This document shows positions 56,437-64,000 of a stretch of DNA of 64,000 nucleotides, piece after piece. The position numbers were made by a program, and so were the translations under genes. Under the pieces are notes generated by a model. It worked only from the letters and a program-made list of their open reading frames with translations. It searched no databases and was not told where the DNA came from. Each line of letters begins with the position of its first letter. Position 1 is the stretch's first letter. The DNA lies in contig NZ_LMHU01000005.1 of the NCBI RefSeq assembly GCF_001428505.1, positions 372,001 through 436,000 of the forward strand, read 5' to 3'. The stretch comes from Terrabacter sp. Root181. Its GTDB lineage: Bacteria; Actinomycetota; Actinomycetes; Actinomycetales; Dermatophilaceae.

Positions 56437-58187
56437 GTGCGCAACCGGCCACCGGGCCGTCCACCCCGCAGGTCACGCCGATCACGCGCTTCGTGCCGGT
56501 CGCACCCGACGCGGACTGGGAGACCGTGCGCGCCCACATGGTCGACCACCTCACGGCGACCGCCACGCCCGCGTGGACCGACCACAACGCCGCCGACCCC
56601 GGCATCACCCTGCTCGAGGTCCTGGCCTACGGCCTCGCCGACCTGCACTACCGGACGGCCGAGCGCCACCTCGACGGCTGGCCGCTCGAGGTGCGTGCGT
56701 GGGACGCCGACGCCGGACGGCACTGGCACGCAACGCTTCCCGCCGGCCGGTGGGATCCCGAGGCCGACCCGTCCGACCCCGCGCTGACGCCCGCCGACCT
56801 CGCGCCGCTGTCGGCAGTCGCCGACGCCCTCGCGAGTCCCGCGACGTCCGCGACGGTGCTCGAGCCCCTCGTCCGTGCGAGCCGCTCGCGCGCCGACGCC
56901 GTCGCGCTGCTCTCGACCGAGCCCTGGGCGAGCGCGTTCCGTCCCGGGGACCGCCCGGCGGTCGTCGCCCTGATGCGCACCCGGCTCGTGCGGCAGGTGG
57001 CGCAGGAGCAGGCCGGGGTCGTCGCCACCGCCGTCGCGTCGGCGCACGCCGCCGCTGCCGCGGCCGCACCACGTCGCTCCGACCCGGATTCGCCCCTCGA
57101 CGTCGGAGCCATCGACGTCGCGGCCGCCGCCGAGCTCGCCTGGTCCCTGCCGCTCTGGGACGAGGAGGTCGTCGCCCTCGTGCGCCGCGAGCGGCGACGG
57201 CTGTCGCGCGAGGTCCTCTCCGGCCACCTGGACGCCGTGCGCACGACGACCTCCGACACGCTCGCGGCGACCCGTGCCGCCCTCGCCCTGGCCGGGCTCG
57301 ACACCGACGAGACGACGTATGCCGTCGCCGCAGCCCCACAGGTGGCCGGGCTGCTCCCCGAGGACCTCGAGGACGAGCAGGGCCGGTCCCTCGTGTGGCC
57401 GCCGCACCCGGTGCAGGCCCTGACGTGCGAGCCGGTGACGGCCGACGACTACGCCCGTCGCGCGCGGTCCCACCCGGACGTCGTGCGCGCGTGGACGGTC
57501 ACGGGGCGGCTGCCCGGCATCGCGTGGAACGGGCTGCCGACCGACGCCATCCCGTCCGTCGCGGTCGACGAGCACGCCGTCGCCCTGACCCTCGTCGTCG
57601 AGAGCCGCACCGAGCTCACCACCGCGCCACGACGAGCCGCCTTCCTTCGCGACGTGCTGACGACAGCCGTCGGACCCGAGGCCGGCGCGCCGTTCCCCGA
57701 CTGGCGCGACGACGTCGACGACCTCGAGCCGCGGCGCGTCATCTGCGACGAGGTCGGCGCGAGCCTCCTCGAGCGGGCGCCCGTCCTCGTCCAGGCCACC
57801 CTCGTCAGCGAGGTCGGCGCCGACCGCGAGGCCGTCATCGAGGACGCTCGGGCCCGGATCGTCGCCTTCTTCGAGCGCGGTCGACCCGAGACGTTCGCTC
57901 CCACGCCGGCGCCGGTCGTCGACGGCCCCTGGCCCCGCCACGACCAGCCCACCCTCGGATGGGTGCCCGGCGCATCCGTGCGCTTCACCGAGGTCGTCGA
58001 GGCGATCGTCGGCAACCCCCTCGTGCGCGGCGTCGAGGACCTCGCGATGAAGGTCGACGGTGACCCCGACTTCATCCCTGCCAGCCACGGCTACCTCCCG
58101 ATCCCGAGCAACGCGGTGCCCCGGCTCGCCGACGCCCGCTGCATCCGGGTGCGCTTCTCGCTGACGAGCCGGTGCGGCGATGCGTAG
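56433..58187 (+). CDS. eCIS baseplate protein (Pvc12-like)
   Basis: 584 residues from GTG 56433 (GTGA overlap). TDHNAADPGITLLEVLAYGLADLHYRT is the gp6/baseplate-J wedge motif; VTADDYARRARSHPDVVRAWTVTG and an extended beta C-terminus follow. An Ala-rich helical insert occupies about residues 195-260. It pairs with the previous protein to make the wedge. Confidence 0.9.
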   Translation: MSAQPATGPSTPQVTPITRFVPVAPDADWETVRAHMVDHLTATATPAWTDHNAADPGITLLEVLAYGLADLHYRTAERHLDGWPLEVRAWDADAGRHWHATLPAGRWDPEADPSDPALTPADLAPLSAVADALASPATSATVLEPLVRASRSRADAVALLSTEPWASAFRPGDRPAVVALMRTRLVRQVAQEQAGVVATAVASAHAAAAAAAPRRSDPDSPLDVGAIDVAAAAELAWSLPLWDEEVVALVRRERRRLSREVLSGHLDAVRTTTSDTLAATRAALALAGLDTDETTYAVAAAPQVAGLLPEDLEDEQGRSLVWPPHPVQALTCEPVTADDYARRARSHPDVVRAWTVTGRLPGIAWNGLPTDAIPSVAVDEHAVALTLVVESRTELTTAPRRAAFLRDVLTTAVGPEAGAPFPDWRDDVDDLEPRRVICDEVGASLLERAPVLVQATLVSEVGADREAVIEDARARIVAFFERGRPETFAPTPAPVVDGPWPRHDQPTLGWVPGASVRFTEVVEAIVGNPLVRGVEDLAMKVDGDPDFIPASHGYLPIPSNAVPRLADARCIRVRFSLTSRCGDA

Positions 58188-59097
58188 CGCCGGACCGGCC
58201 ACCGCCCCCGCGCGCGGACCCGACCACACCCGTCTGGCGTCGCAGCTGCCTGCCGTCTACCAGGAGGACGAGGGCTCGTTCGCGCAGGTCGACGCCTACC
58301 TCGGCCTCGCCGACGAGCTCAGCCACGCCGTGGTCGAGCACCTCGAGGACCTGCTCACGGCGCTCGGCCCCGACGCGACGCTGCGCTGGCCGGCCGACCT
58401 GCCGCTCGACGCGGGTGCGGATGCCCTGCTCGCGCACCACCTCGCGACCTACGACGAGGTCGCCCGTTGGGCGAGCATCACCTTCCCGACGAGCTGGCCG
58501 GGCACCGAGCGGGGCCTCCAGCAGCGCCGCGAGCTCCTGGCCCGCTGCACCCGGCTGTGGCGACGCCGCGGCACGCCGCGCGGCTTCCTCAGCTGGTTCT
58601 GCCTGTGGTTCGACCTGCCCGCATCCGGCAGGCCCTACCTGCTCGAGCACTTCAAGGCGCCGGGCAACGGGCTCACGGCCGAGCCCTACACCGCGACCCT
58701 CTTCGTCCCGACGAGCGTCCCGGTGCCCAGCACCGGCGACCCGTCGACGGCGAAGGGCTTCGTCGACTGGGAGCGACGCGAGGAGGCCGTCGACTTCGTG
58801 CGCCGCTACGCCCCCGCCCACGTCGACCTGCGCGTCTGCTTCACCGACCCGGCCGTCTTCACCGACCTCGCGGTGCTCGCCTCCCCGCCGACGCTCCCGG
58901 CCACGCCGACCGCGGACGAGGTGACGGCATACGCCATCGCCGTCCAGCAGCAGCAGGCCGACCTGAACGCACTCCTGTGCTCCGTCGTGTCGGTCGTGAG
59001 CCACGCGAGCGGCATCCACCTCTACGAGTGCATCGACGCCGGCCGAGGCGTCGACCGCCTCGGCGTCGGCCTCCTGCCGACCGATTCGACGACGTGA
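58180..59097 (+). CDS. eCIS tail protein I-like baseplate component
   Basis: 305 residues, overlapping the previous gene by eight bases. LASQLPAVYQEDEGSFAQVDAYLGLADELSHAVVEHLEDL and LARCTRLWRRRGTPRGFLSWFCLWF match the phage tail protein I/P2-I family (wedge-fibre adaptor). This gene is absent from classical PVC/Afp clusters but occurs in several actinobacterial ones. Likely attaches fibres to the wedge. Confidence 0.88.
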   Translation: MRSAGPATAPARGPDHTRLASQLPAVYQEDEGSFAQVDAYLGLADELSHAVVEHLEDLLTALGPDATLRWPADLPLDAGADALLAHHLATYDEVARWASITFPTSWPGTERGLQQRRELLARCTRLWRRRGTPRGFLSWFCLWFDLPASGRPYLLEHFKAPGNGLTAEPYTATLFVPTSVPVPSTGDPSTAKGFVDWERREEAVDFVRRYAPAHVDLRVCFTDPAVFTDLAVLASPPTLPATPTADEVTAYAIAVQQQQADLNALLCSVVSVVSHASGIHLYECIDAGRGVDRLGVGLLPTDSTT

Positions 59098-59117
59098 GTC
59101 CCGAAGGGAAACCAGCG

Positions 59118-61304
59118 ATGGCAGACAACCAGTACCCCGTCTTCGTGGACGGCCAGACCCTCACCGAGGCCGAGCTCAACGACCTCAGGGACTTCCTCCA
59201 CCAGCGCGACCGCCTCGTCGGGCGCCTCGTCGGCTTCGGCGTCAACGCCGGACTGGGCGGCACCGTGTCGACGCCGACGACCCTGACGGTCGGGCCGGGT
59301 CTCGCGATCGACCAGCGGGGCGAGCCGCTGCTCCTCGGGGCGGAACAGACGCTGCCCCTGCCACCCGTCGCCGAGTCGGTGGCCTACGACTTCGTCGATG
59401 CGGCACCCGGCGGCTTCAGCGTCGTCCTCGAGGCGACCGACACCGTCGAACCGACTCCGGACTGCGGCGAGTCGGGCTGTGCCGGCCACGCCGAGCTGCA
59501 CACCCGGGCCGTGGCGCTGCGGGTCGTCGCCGGTCGGGTCACCGGCACGCGGATGGACTTCGCGGCCGAGCCGCTGCTCACCGTCGAGCCGATCCGCCTC
59601 GCGCTCGACTCGACGCCCGTCAACTCCTACCCGACGCTGCGCAACGCCATCGCAGCCCGGCTCACCAACGGCACCCAGCCTCTCGTCGACCCCGCCCTCA
59701 TCGCCAAGCTCCAGGCCACGTCGATCGCGAGCACCGACACGGCGGGCATCAGGGGCTACAAGTGCGGCTGGCTCAACATGGTGCTCTTCGCGACCCTCGA
59801 CCTGTTGCGCGTCCGCGCCCTGCTGGCGCTCACCTGGGACCGGGCCACGACGCGCCCGGGGGTCGTGCTCGGGTGGGTCCACCAGGTGTCGAGCGCGTGG
59901 GTCTTCGACTGCGCGTACCGGCACGCGTGGGAGCCTCCGCGCGGCTTCACCGAGGCCTTCCTCGGCGGCTCGTGCTCCGACCCCGCCGGCGCGTTCCGCG
60001 ACGAGCTCGAGGCCCTCCTCGCCGGCTTCGCGCCGCCCGACCCCGCGCCGGTCGGTGACCCCAAGCCACCCGTCGCCTGCCCCGTCGGCTCGATCCGCGT
60101 CGGGGACCGGTGCATCAAGATCGTGTTCCCGCCGAGGGAGATCCCCGACAAGTGGCGGCAGAAGTGGGTCTTCGACCCGCGCGAGCCGGTGTGGAACCCG
60201 CCGATCAAGACCTGGGAGCGCCCCGACGTCGTCTACGAGCGGCAGCCCGTCGACGTCCTGGGCGAGCAGGAGTTCGCCCTGACCGACTTCCTCGGCCACG
60301 ACGCGACGGACGTCCAGACAGTGCTCGGCGGGTTCATCGCCGGGCAGGGCGCCATCGCCGACGTCCGGGTCATGTCGGCGAGCGAGGTCCTGACGCTCGA
60401 CGGCTACGCACCCGCCGGCGGCTTCGCCGCCTCGGACTCCGTCGTGCTCGGTACCGACGCGAACGGTGTCGTCGTCTCGACCGGACGCGTCCCCACGGTC
60501 CAGAACGTCCGGACCGTCGGCTCTGCCCTGCCCGCCGCCGTGGGCGCCGCGACCGAGGCCATGGCCGCCGCGACCGAGCTGCGCGGCCTCTCGACAGGGT
60601 TCCAGACGCACTTCACCGCACTCGACCAGTCGGTGGCCGGTCTCGGTGGCACCATCTCGCTGCTCCAGACCGACCTCACGTCCTTCCGCGGCAGCTTCGA
60701 CGCAGGGGCGATCACGAACCGCCTCGGTGAGCTCGAGTCGGGCTTCAAGCGCATCGACACGGTGCAGACCCGCATCGACGTCCTCGAGGGCAAGGTCGAT
60801 GTCATCTCGAAGTTCGGCGACGGCACCAGGCTCGACCCCAAGGTCGGTGGCGGCGGTGTCATCGCCGTCGACCCGAACGTCGGAACGCACGTCGGCGGTG
60901 GCGTCGTCAGCGGTCCCGGCATCGGCGGCATCGGTGGGATCGGTGGGATCGGCGGCGTCGTCGTCAAGCCGTCCGGCCAGGTCGACCGCGAGCTCGCCCA
61001 GGGGGTGGCCGACTTCGCGCGTACGACGGCGGACGCGCTGCGGTCGCTGCCGAACCCACGCAACCGCAGCTTCAGCAGGTATGCCGCTGCGGCCGACCGC
61101 GCCCACGCCCAGCTCGCGCAGGCGGTGGCCCCGCCCGACACCCCCGAGGAGGCGGTGGAGGCAGCCGACCCTGCCGCCCTGACGGCGGCGACGCTCGAGG
61201 TGCTCGGCACCCTGCGCACGCTCGTCAAGGCCGCAGGCGTCTCGAAGGACGTCGGTCGGCAGCTCGACGCGCAGCTGCGCGAGCTCGGGGGTCTGGTGCC
61301 GTGA
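59118..61304 (+). CDS. Probable eCIS tail fibre / receptor-binding protein
   Basis: 728 residues. The start NQYPVFVDGQTLTEAELNDLRDFL resembles baseplate-attachment ends of phage tail fibres. The central third has Cys-containing modules (CGESGCAGH, CPVGSIRVGDRCIK). A repeat-rich stretch at about 510-640 (ATEAMAAATELRGLST, ITNRLGELESGFKRIDTVQTRID) is probably a trimeric coiled coil, followed by a GIGGIGGIGGIGG hinge and a helical tail. Placement before the tape-measure gene matches Pvc13. Target cell unknown. Confidence 0.75.
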   Translation: MADNQYPVFVDGQTLTEAELNDLRDFLHQRDRLVGRLVGFGVNAGLGGTVSTPTTLTVGPGLAIDQRGEPLLLGAEQTLPLPPVAESVAYDFVDAAPGGFSVVLEATDTVEPTPDCGESGCAGHAELHTRAVALRVVAGRVTGTRMDFAAEPLLTVEPIRLALDSTPVNSYPTLRNAIAARLTNGTQPLVDPALIAKLQATSIASTDTAGIRGYKCGWLNMVLFATLDLLRVRALLALTWDRATTRPGVVLGWVHQVSSAWVFDCAYRHAWEPPRGFTEAFLGGSCSDPAGAFRDELEALLAGFAPPDPAPVGDPKPPVACPVGSIRVGDRCIKIVFPPREIPDKWRQKWVFDPREPVWNPPIKTWERPDVVYERQPVDVLGEQEFALTDFLGHDATDVQTVLGGFIAGQGAIADVRVMSASEVLTLDGYAPAGGFAASDSVVLGTDANGVVVSTGRVPTVQNVRTVGSALPAAVGAATEAMAAATELRGLSTGFQTHFTALDQSVAGLGGTISLLQTDLTSFRGSFDAGAITNRLGELESGFKRIDTVQTRIDVLEGKVDVISKFGDGTRLDPKVGGGGVIAVDPNVGTHVGGGVVSGPGIGGIGGIGGIGGVVVKPSGQVDRELAQGVADFARTTADALRSLPNPRNRSFSRYAAAADRAHAQLAQAVAPPDTPEEAVEAADPAALTAATLEVLGTLRTLVKAAGVSKDVGRQLDAQLRELGGLVP

Positions 61305-62506
61305 CCGACGTGGCCGTCGACGTGCTGCGCCTGCGCGGGCCGGGCGCCCAGCGTCTCGCGCGCGTCGCCGCCACGACGCTGCCTGCGGCCCTCGACCGGG
61401 CGCTCGCCGACGTCGGCGACGTGCGCCTCGACCACGTGCGGGTGACCCTCGACCTCTCGGTGGACGACTACGACGACGAGACGCTGGCGTGGTTGTGGGC
61501 CGACGCGATCCGTACGCAGGTGCTCGCCGACGGACGGGGCGGTCTGGTGGTCGCGGAGGCGGGCGTCGACGCAGCGCCGTCACCGACGGCGCCCTCCGGG
61601 CGCTCGACGCTCGACGTCGTCGCCGCAGCCCGCCGGTGGGTCGCGGCTTCCGAGCCTGGCCCCGTCGACGTCCCGGCTGCGGTTCTGGCCCTCGCCGACC
61701 CACAGTCGGCGGCTGAGGCGCGAGCGCGCATGAGCGAGCCCGAGTGGCTCGCGGTGATCGCGGTACTCACGAGCGCCCTTGCATCTCAGACGGTTCCGGG
61801 TCGCGCGGCCGCTGCGCCGGAGATCTCGCCGGTGCTGTGGGCTCCGGGCACCGACGCCTCGGTGCCCGCCGCCGGTCCCGCGGAAAGCCTGCCCGGGCGC
61901 CGCGAGACGCCGCCACCGACCGGGTCGACCGGTCCTCACCACGAGGCCGAGGTGCTGGCCCGGCTCGCGGCCGTCGCGCAGGTCGCACCGGAGAGCGGGG
62001 CCCCCGTCGCGCTCGTCGACCTCACCAGGGCTGCCGGGCTGGTCCTGCTCTACCCGTGGCTGGCCGACCACTGCCGTCGCGCCGAGGCGCTGCACCCCGC
62101 TCTCGACCCGGTCGACGTGCGCGAGGCTGCCCTCGCCGCGGTCGCCGACCCCGAGGACCCGACGCTCGCCGACGACCCGCTCGTCCGGCTCCTCGCCGGA
62201 CGCTCCCTCAGTCACGACGTCGGGCCCCGAGTCCGTATGCCGCTCAGCGGAGCCCGTGAGATCGCCGAGTCAGCGGGCGGCGTGCTCGCCGGCTTCGCAG
62301 CCCTGCTGCCGGGCTTCGAGCGCTCGAGCGAGGCCTTCGTCCGGGCGTCCTGGGTGGCGCGCGCCGGCCTGGTCGACACCGACCACGACCCGGTGCTGCT
62401 GACCGCGGCGACCCACCCGCTCGACGTGCTCCTGCCGCGCCTGCCCTACCCGGTCGGCCTGCTCAAGCTGCCCTGGTCGCCGCCGGTCTCCGTGAGGTTC
62501 CGATGA
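61301..62506 (+). CDS. eCIS tape-measure protein (Pvc14-like)
   Basis: 401 residues from GTG 61301. The C-terminal LLKLPWSPPVSVRF closing motif and the ATGTP-like helical core (ALVDLTRAAGLVLLYPWLADHCRRAEAL) match the CIS tape-measure family. At 401 residues it is short compared with Pvc14 (about 700), though a Pro/Ala-rich stretch at about 160-210 could extend. If length scales as in phages, the particle should be short. Confidence 0.8.
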   Translation: MTDVAVDVLRLRGPGAQRLARVAATTLPAALDRALADVGDVRLDHVRVTLDLSVDDYDDETLAWLWADAIRTQVLADGRGGLVVAEAGVDAAPSPTAPSGRSTLDVVAAARRWVAASEPGPVDVPAAVLALADPQSAAEARARMSEPEWLAVIAVLTSALASQTVPGRAAAAPEISPVLWAPGTDASVPAAGPAESLPGRRETPPPTGSTGPHHEAEVLARLAAVAQVAPESGAPVALVDLTRAAGLVLLYPWLADHCRRAEALHPALDPVDVREAALAAVADPEDPTLADDPLVRLLAGRSLSHDVGPRVRMPLSGAREIAESAGGVLAGFAALLPGFERSSEAFVRASWVARAGLVDTDHDPVLLTAATHPLDVLLPRLPYPVGLLKLPWSPPVSVRFR

Positions 62507-63852
62507 GAGCCGGGCCGGAGCCGCAGTCCGGGACCTCCCGCGCCGCGGGCGGTCCGCCGCAGGTCGCCGAGCTGCGAGCGGCCTTCGAGGTGCTCGACGC
62601 GCTCGTCGCCGTGCGCATCGAGGAACGACGAGGCGGGCCGGCGGGACGACCCCTCGGCATCGAGGGCGACGGTGAGGGACTGCCGTCGCTCGAGCGCTTC
62701 GCGGGGGTCGGCCCGCTCGCCGAGCTCGTGACGCTCGCCGGCCTGTCCGCGGCCGAGGCGGTCGTCCTCGTCGCGGCCGTGGCGCCCCTCGTCGACGAGC
62801 GTTTCGCGGTGCGGTACGGCGCCCTGACGGACCGCCCGTCGGTCGTCGGACTCACCGGCGAGGTCGCCCGCACCCTCGTCGCCCGGTCGTTCCGCGGCCG
62901 CCTCGACGCGACCGTCCTGCTGTCGTCGCAGGGTCGCCTCCGTGCCCAAGGCCTGCTGTCCCTCGACCCGCCGGGAGACCTCTCCGGCCTGCTGCGACCC
63001 GACCCGGCGCTCGTCGCCTGGCTGCTGGGGCTGCCCGAGGAGGTGCCGGTCGCGTCGGCGGACTTCCCGGCCCGCCCGCTCACGACCGTCCACACCCTGT
63101 CCGACGTCGTCCTGCCCGCGGCGGCCCGCACCCGCATCGACGACCTGGCCGCCCGGATCACCCAGCGCGACACCGTCGTCGACGACTGGGGCTTCGGCGC
63201 CCACCACGACAACGCGAGCGGTCTCATCGCCCTCTTCCACGGGCCTCCGGGGACCGGGAAGACGATGACGGCGGCCGCACTGGCAGCGTCGGCCGGCCTC
63301 CCGGCATACCTCGTCGACCTCTCGGCGCTCGTGTCGAAGTACATCGGGGAGACGGAGAAGGCACTCGCCAAGGTCTTCGAGCGGGCAGCGCGCGAGCGCT
63401 GCGTCCTCGTCTTCGACGAGGCGGACGCGGTCTTCGGGGCGCGCACCGAGGTCGGCGACGCGCACGACCGCTACGCCAACCAGGAGGTGTCCTACCTCCT
63501 CTCCCGGGTCGAGCAGCACCCCGGGATCGTCGTCCTCACCTCGAACCTGCTCGCCAACATCGACACCGCCTTCCAGCGGCGCATACACGTCATGGTCGAG
63601 TTCCCCGAACCGGGGCCCGGCGAGCGCGAGCGGCTCTGGGCCGCAGTCGCGCCCGCGTCGCTGCCGATGGACGCTGCGATCGACCTGCACGACCTCGCGC
63701 GCCGCTACCCGCTCACCGGTGCGCAGATCCGTGACGCGACGCTCGACGCGGCCTACCTCGCCGCGTCGAACGGCCGGGTCGTCACGACCGCGCACCTGCT
63801 CGACGGCATCCGTCGTCAGTTCGAGAAGGCGGGGCGGACGGTGCCGCGGTGA
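62503..63852 (+). CDS. eCIS AAA+ ATPase (Pvc15-like)
   Basis: 449 residues. Walker A FHGPPGTGKTMTAAALA near residue 246, Walker B CVLVFDEADAVFG near 302, sensor 1 VVLTSNLLANID and Arg finger in FQRRIHVMVEFP. The N-terminal 200 residues are a helical eCIS-specific domain (ELVTLAGLSAAEAVVLVAAVAPLVDERFAVRYG). Pvc15 homologues help load cargo or assemble the particle. No membrane anchor. Confidence 0.94.
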   Translation: MRAGPEPQSGTSRAAGGPPQVAELRAAFEVLDALVAVRIEERRGGPAGRPLGIEGDGEGLPSLERFAGVGPLAELVTLAGLSAAEAVVLVAAVAPLVDERFAVRYGALTDRPSVVGLTGEVARTLVARSFRGRLDATVLLSSQGRLRAQGLLSLDPPGDLSGLLRPDPALVAWLLGLPEEVPVASADFPARPLTTVHTLSDVVLPAAARTRIDDLAARITQRDTVVDDWGFGAHHDNASGLIALFHGPPGTGKTMTAAALAASAGLPAYLVDLSALVSKYIGETEKALAKVFERAARERCVLVFDEADAVFGARTEVGDAHDRYANQEVSYLLSRVEQHPGIVVLTSNLLANIDTAFQRRIHVMVEFPEPGPGERERLWAAVAPASLPMDAAIDLHDLARRYPLTGAQIRDATLDAAYLAASNGRVVTTAHLLDGIRRQFEKAGRTVPR

Positions 63853-64000
63853 GCACACCGGTCACGACCCGGGCGGGACCGGGGCCCGGCCCGGACGCCG
63901 AGCGGGCCGGGGCCGGCTCGACGCGGTCGCCGCGGGATGCCGTCGCGCCGCGGTCGCCCGTCGGCCCGGGACAGCCGGTGCTGGGGAGAGTGCCGCGCCC
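63849..64000 (+). CDS. Partial ORF after the ATPase, cut by window edge
   Basis: Fifty codons from GTG 63849 (GTGA overlap with the ATPase). The visible part is a Pro/Gly/Arg/Ala-rich, low-complexity N-terminus (SPRDAVAPRSPVGPGQPV). eCIS operons often continue with DUF4157 or cargo proteins having such disordered starts, but nothing here proves that. Confidence 0.55.
   Translation, partial: MSTPVTTRAGPGPGPDAERAGAGSTRSPRDAVAPRSPVGPGQPVLGRVPR

Noticed and set aside
59022-61703. 893-residue open frame opposite the fibre gene
   Set aside because: Low-complexity shadow; the plus-strand reading has a ribosome site, a recognisable fibre-like start and operon overlaps.
44195-64000. Type VI secretion system or R-type pyocin
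   Set aside because: No TssJ/L/M, TssB/C pair or ClpV for T6SS; DUF4255, DUF5908 and a Pvc15-type ATPase define eCIS. No holin, endolysin or phage regulators for a pyocin.
1-64000. GTATGCCG as a KOPS-like polar segregation signal
   Set aside because: Copies are about evenly split between strands along the window with no skew.

Overview
The window is high-GC DNA with actinobacterial habits: frequent GTG starts, near-exclusive G/C at third codon positions, a SARP-type regulator, an ECF42-type sigma factor, a PPOX-class flavin/F420 protein and LacI-controlled sugar operons. I infer a soil- or water-type actinomycete, possibly Intrasporangiaceae; the family is a guess. No rRNA, tRNA, CRISPR, insertion sequence or prophage packaging/lysis gene was found.

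Region 1 (1-15.4 kb) holds three carbohydrate modules, each with its own LacI regulator and matching palindromic operators. The first is lacI, an ABC importer (lipoprotein and two permeases) and a Gfo/Idh/MocA oxidoreductase running off the left edge. The second is a TIM-barrel isomerase plus an oxidoreductase, divergent from lacI. The third is lacI divergent from an inositol-dehydrogenase-like enzyme and a hydroxypyruvate-isomerase-like enzyme. A secreted DUF839/PhoX-like protein, a PCD-VOC fusion and an alpha/beta hydrolase lie between them. The mix suggests oxidation and isomerisation of sugars, inositols or keto-glycosides; the substrate is not readable.

Region 2 (15.5-40.5 kb) is a patchwork of small housekeeping and stress units: a TauE exporter, a MarR/EamA divergent pair, a flavoprotein disulfide reductase, an FG-GAP secreted protein, HAD and alpha/beta hydrolases, an ECF42 sigma factor with its DGPF partner, a UDG-like protein, an amidohydrolase, an HxlR/PPOX pair, a lipoprotein that shares direct-repeat boxes with an OmpR-type two-component system, TerC behind a probable yybP-ykoY manganese riboswitch, a DedA protein, an isochorismatase, VOC proteins, an AraC regulator and an SpoU methyltransferase.

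Region 3 (40.5-44 kb) is a copper operon, csoR-copZ-copA, with a CsoR operator, followed by an MmcQ/YjbR gene.

Region 4 (44.2 kb to the right edge) is the most interesting: an extracellular contractile injection system (eCIS), a phage-tail-like particle. A SARP/BTAD regulator is followed by a four-unit 32-bp tandem array and a set of 8-bp direct repeats on an 11-bp pitch (a SARP-type operator). Then come, in one tightly coupled operon, a small unknown protein, a DUF4255 tail terminator, an unknown protein, an 871-residue sheath, two tube proteins, DUF5908, a LysM tube-baseplate protein, a VgrG-like spike, PAAR, gp25, two baseplate J-like proteins, a tail protein I-like protein, a probable fibre, a tape-measure protein and an AAA+ ATPase. 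The last gene runs off the edge, so any toxin cargo probably lies beyond it.

Two unexplained sequence features run across the window. The octamer GTATGCCG/CGGCATAC occurs about three dozen times on both strands and overrides codon bias. Several families of long palindromic elements sit at gene ends, and one repeat family also interrupts a lacI coding sequence in frame.
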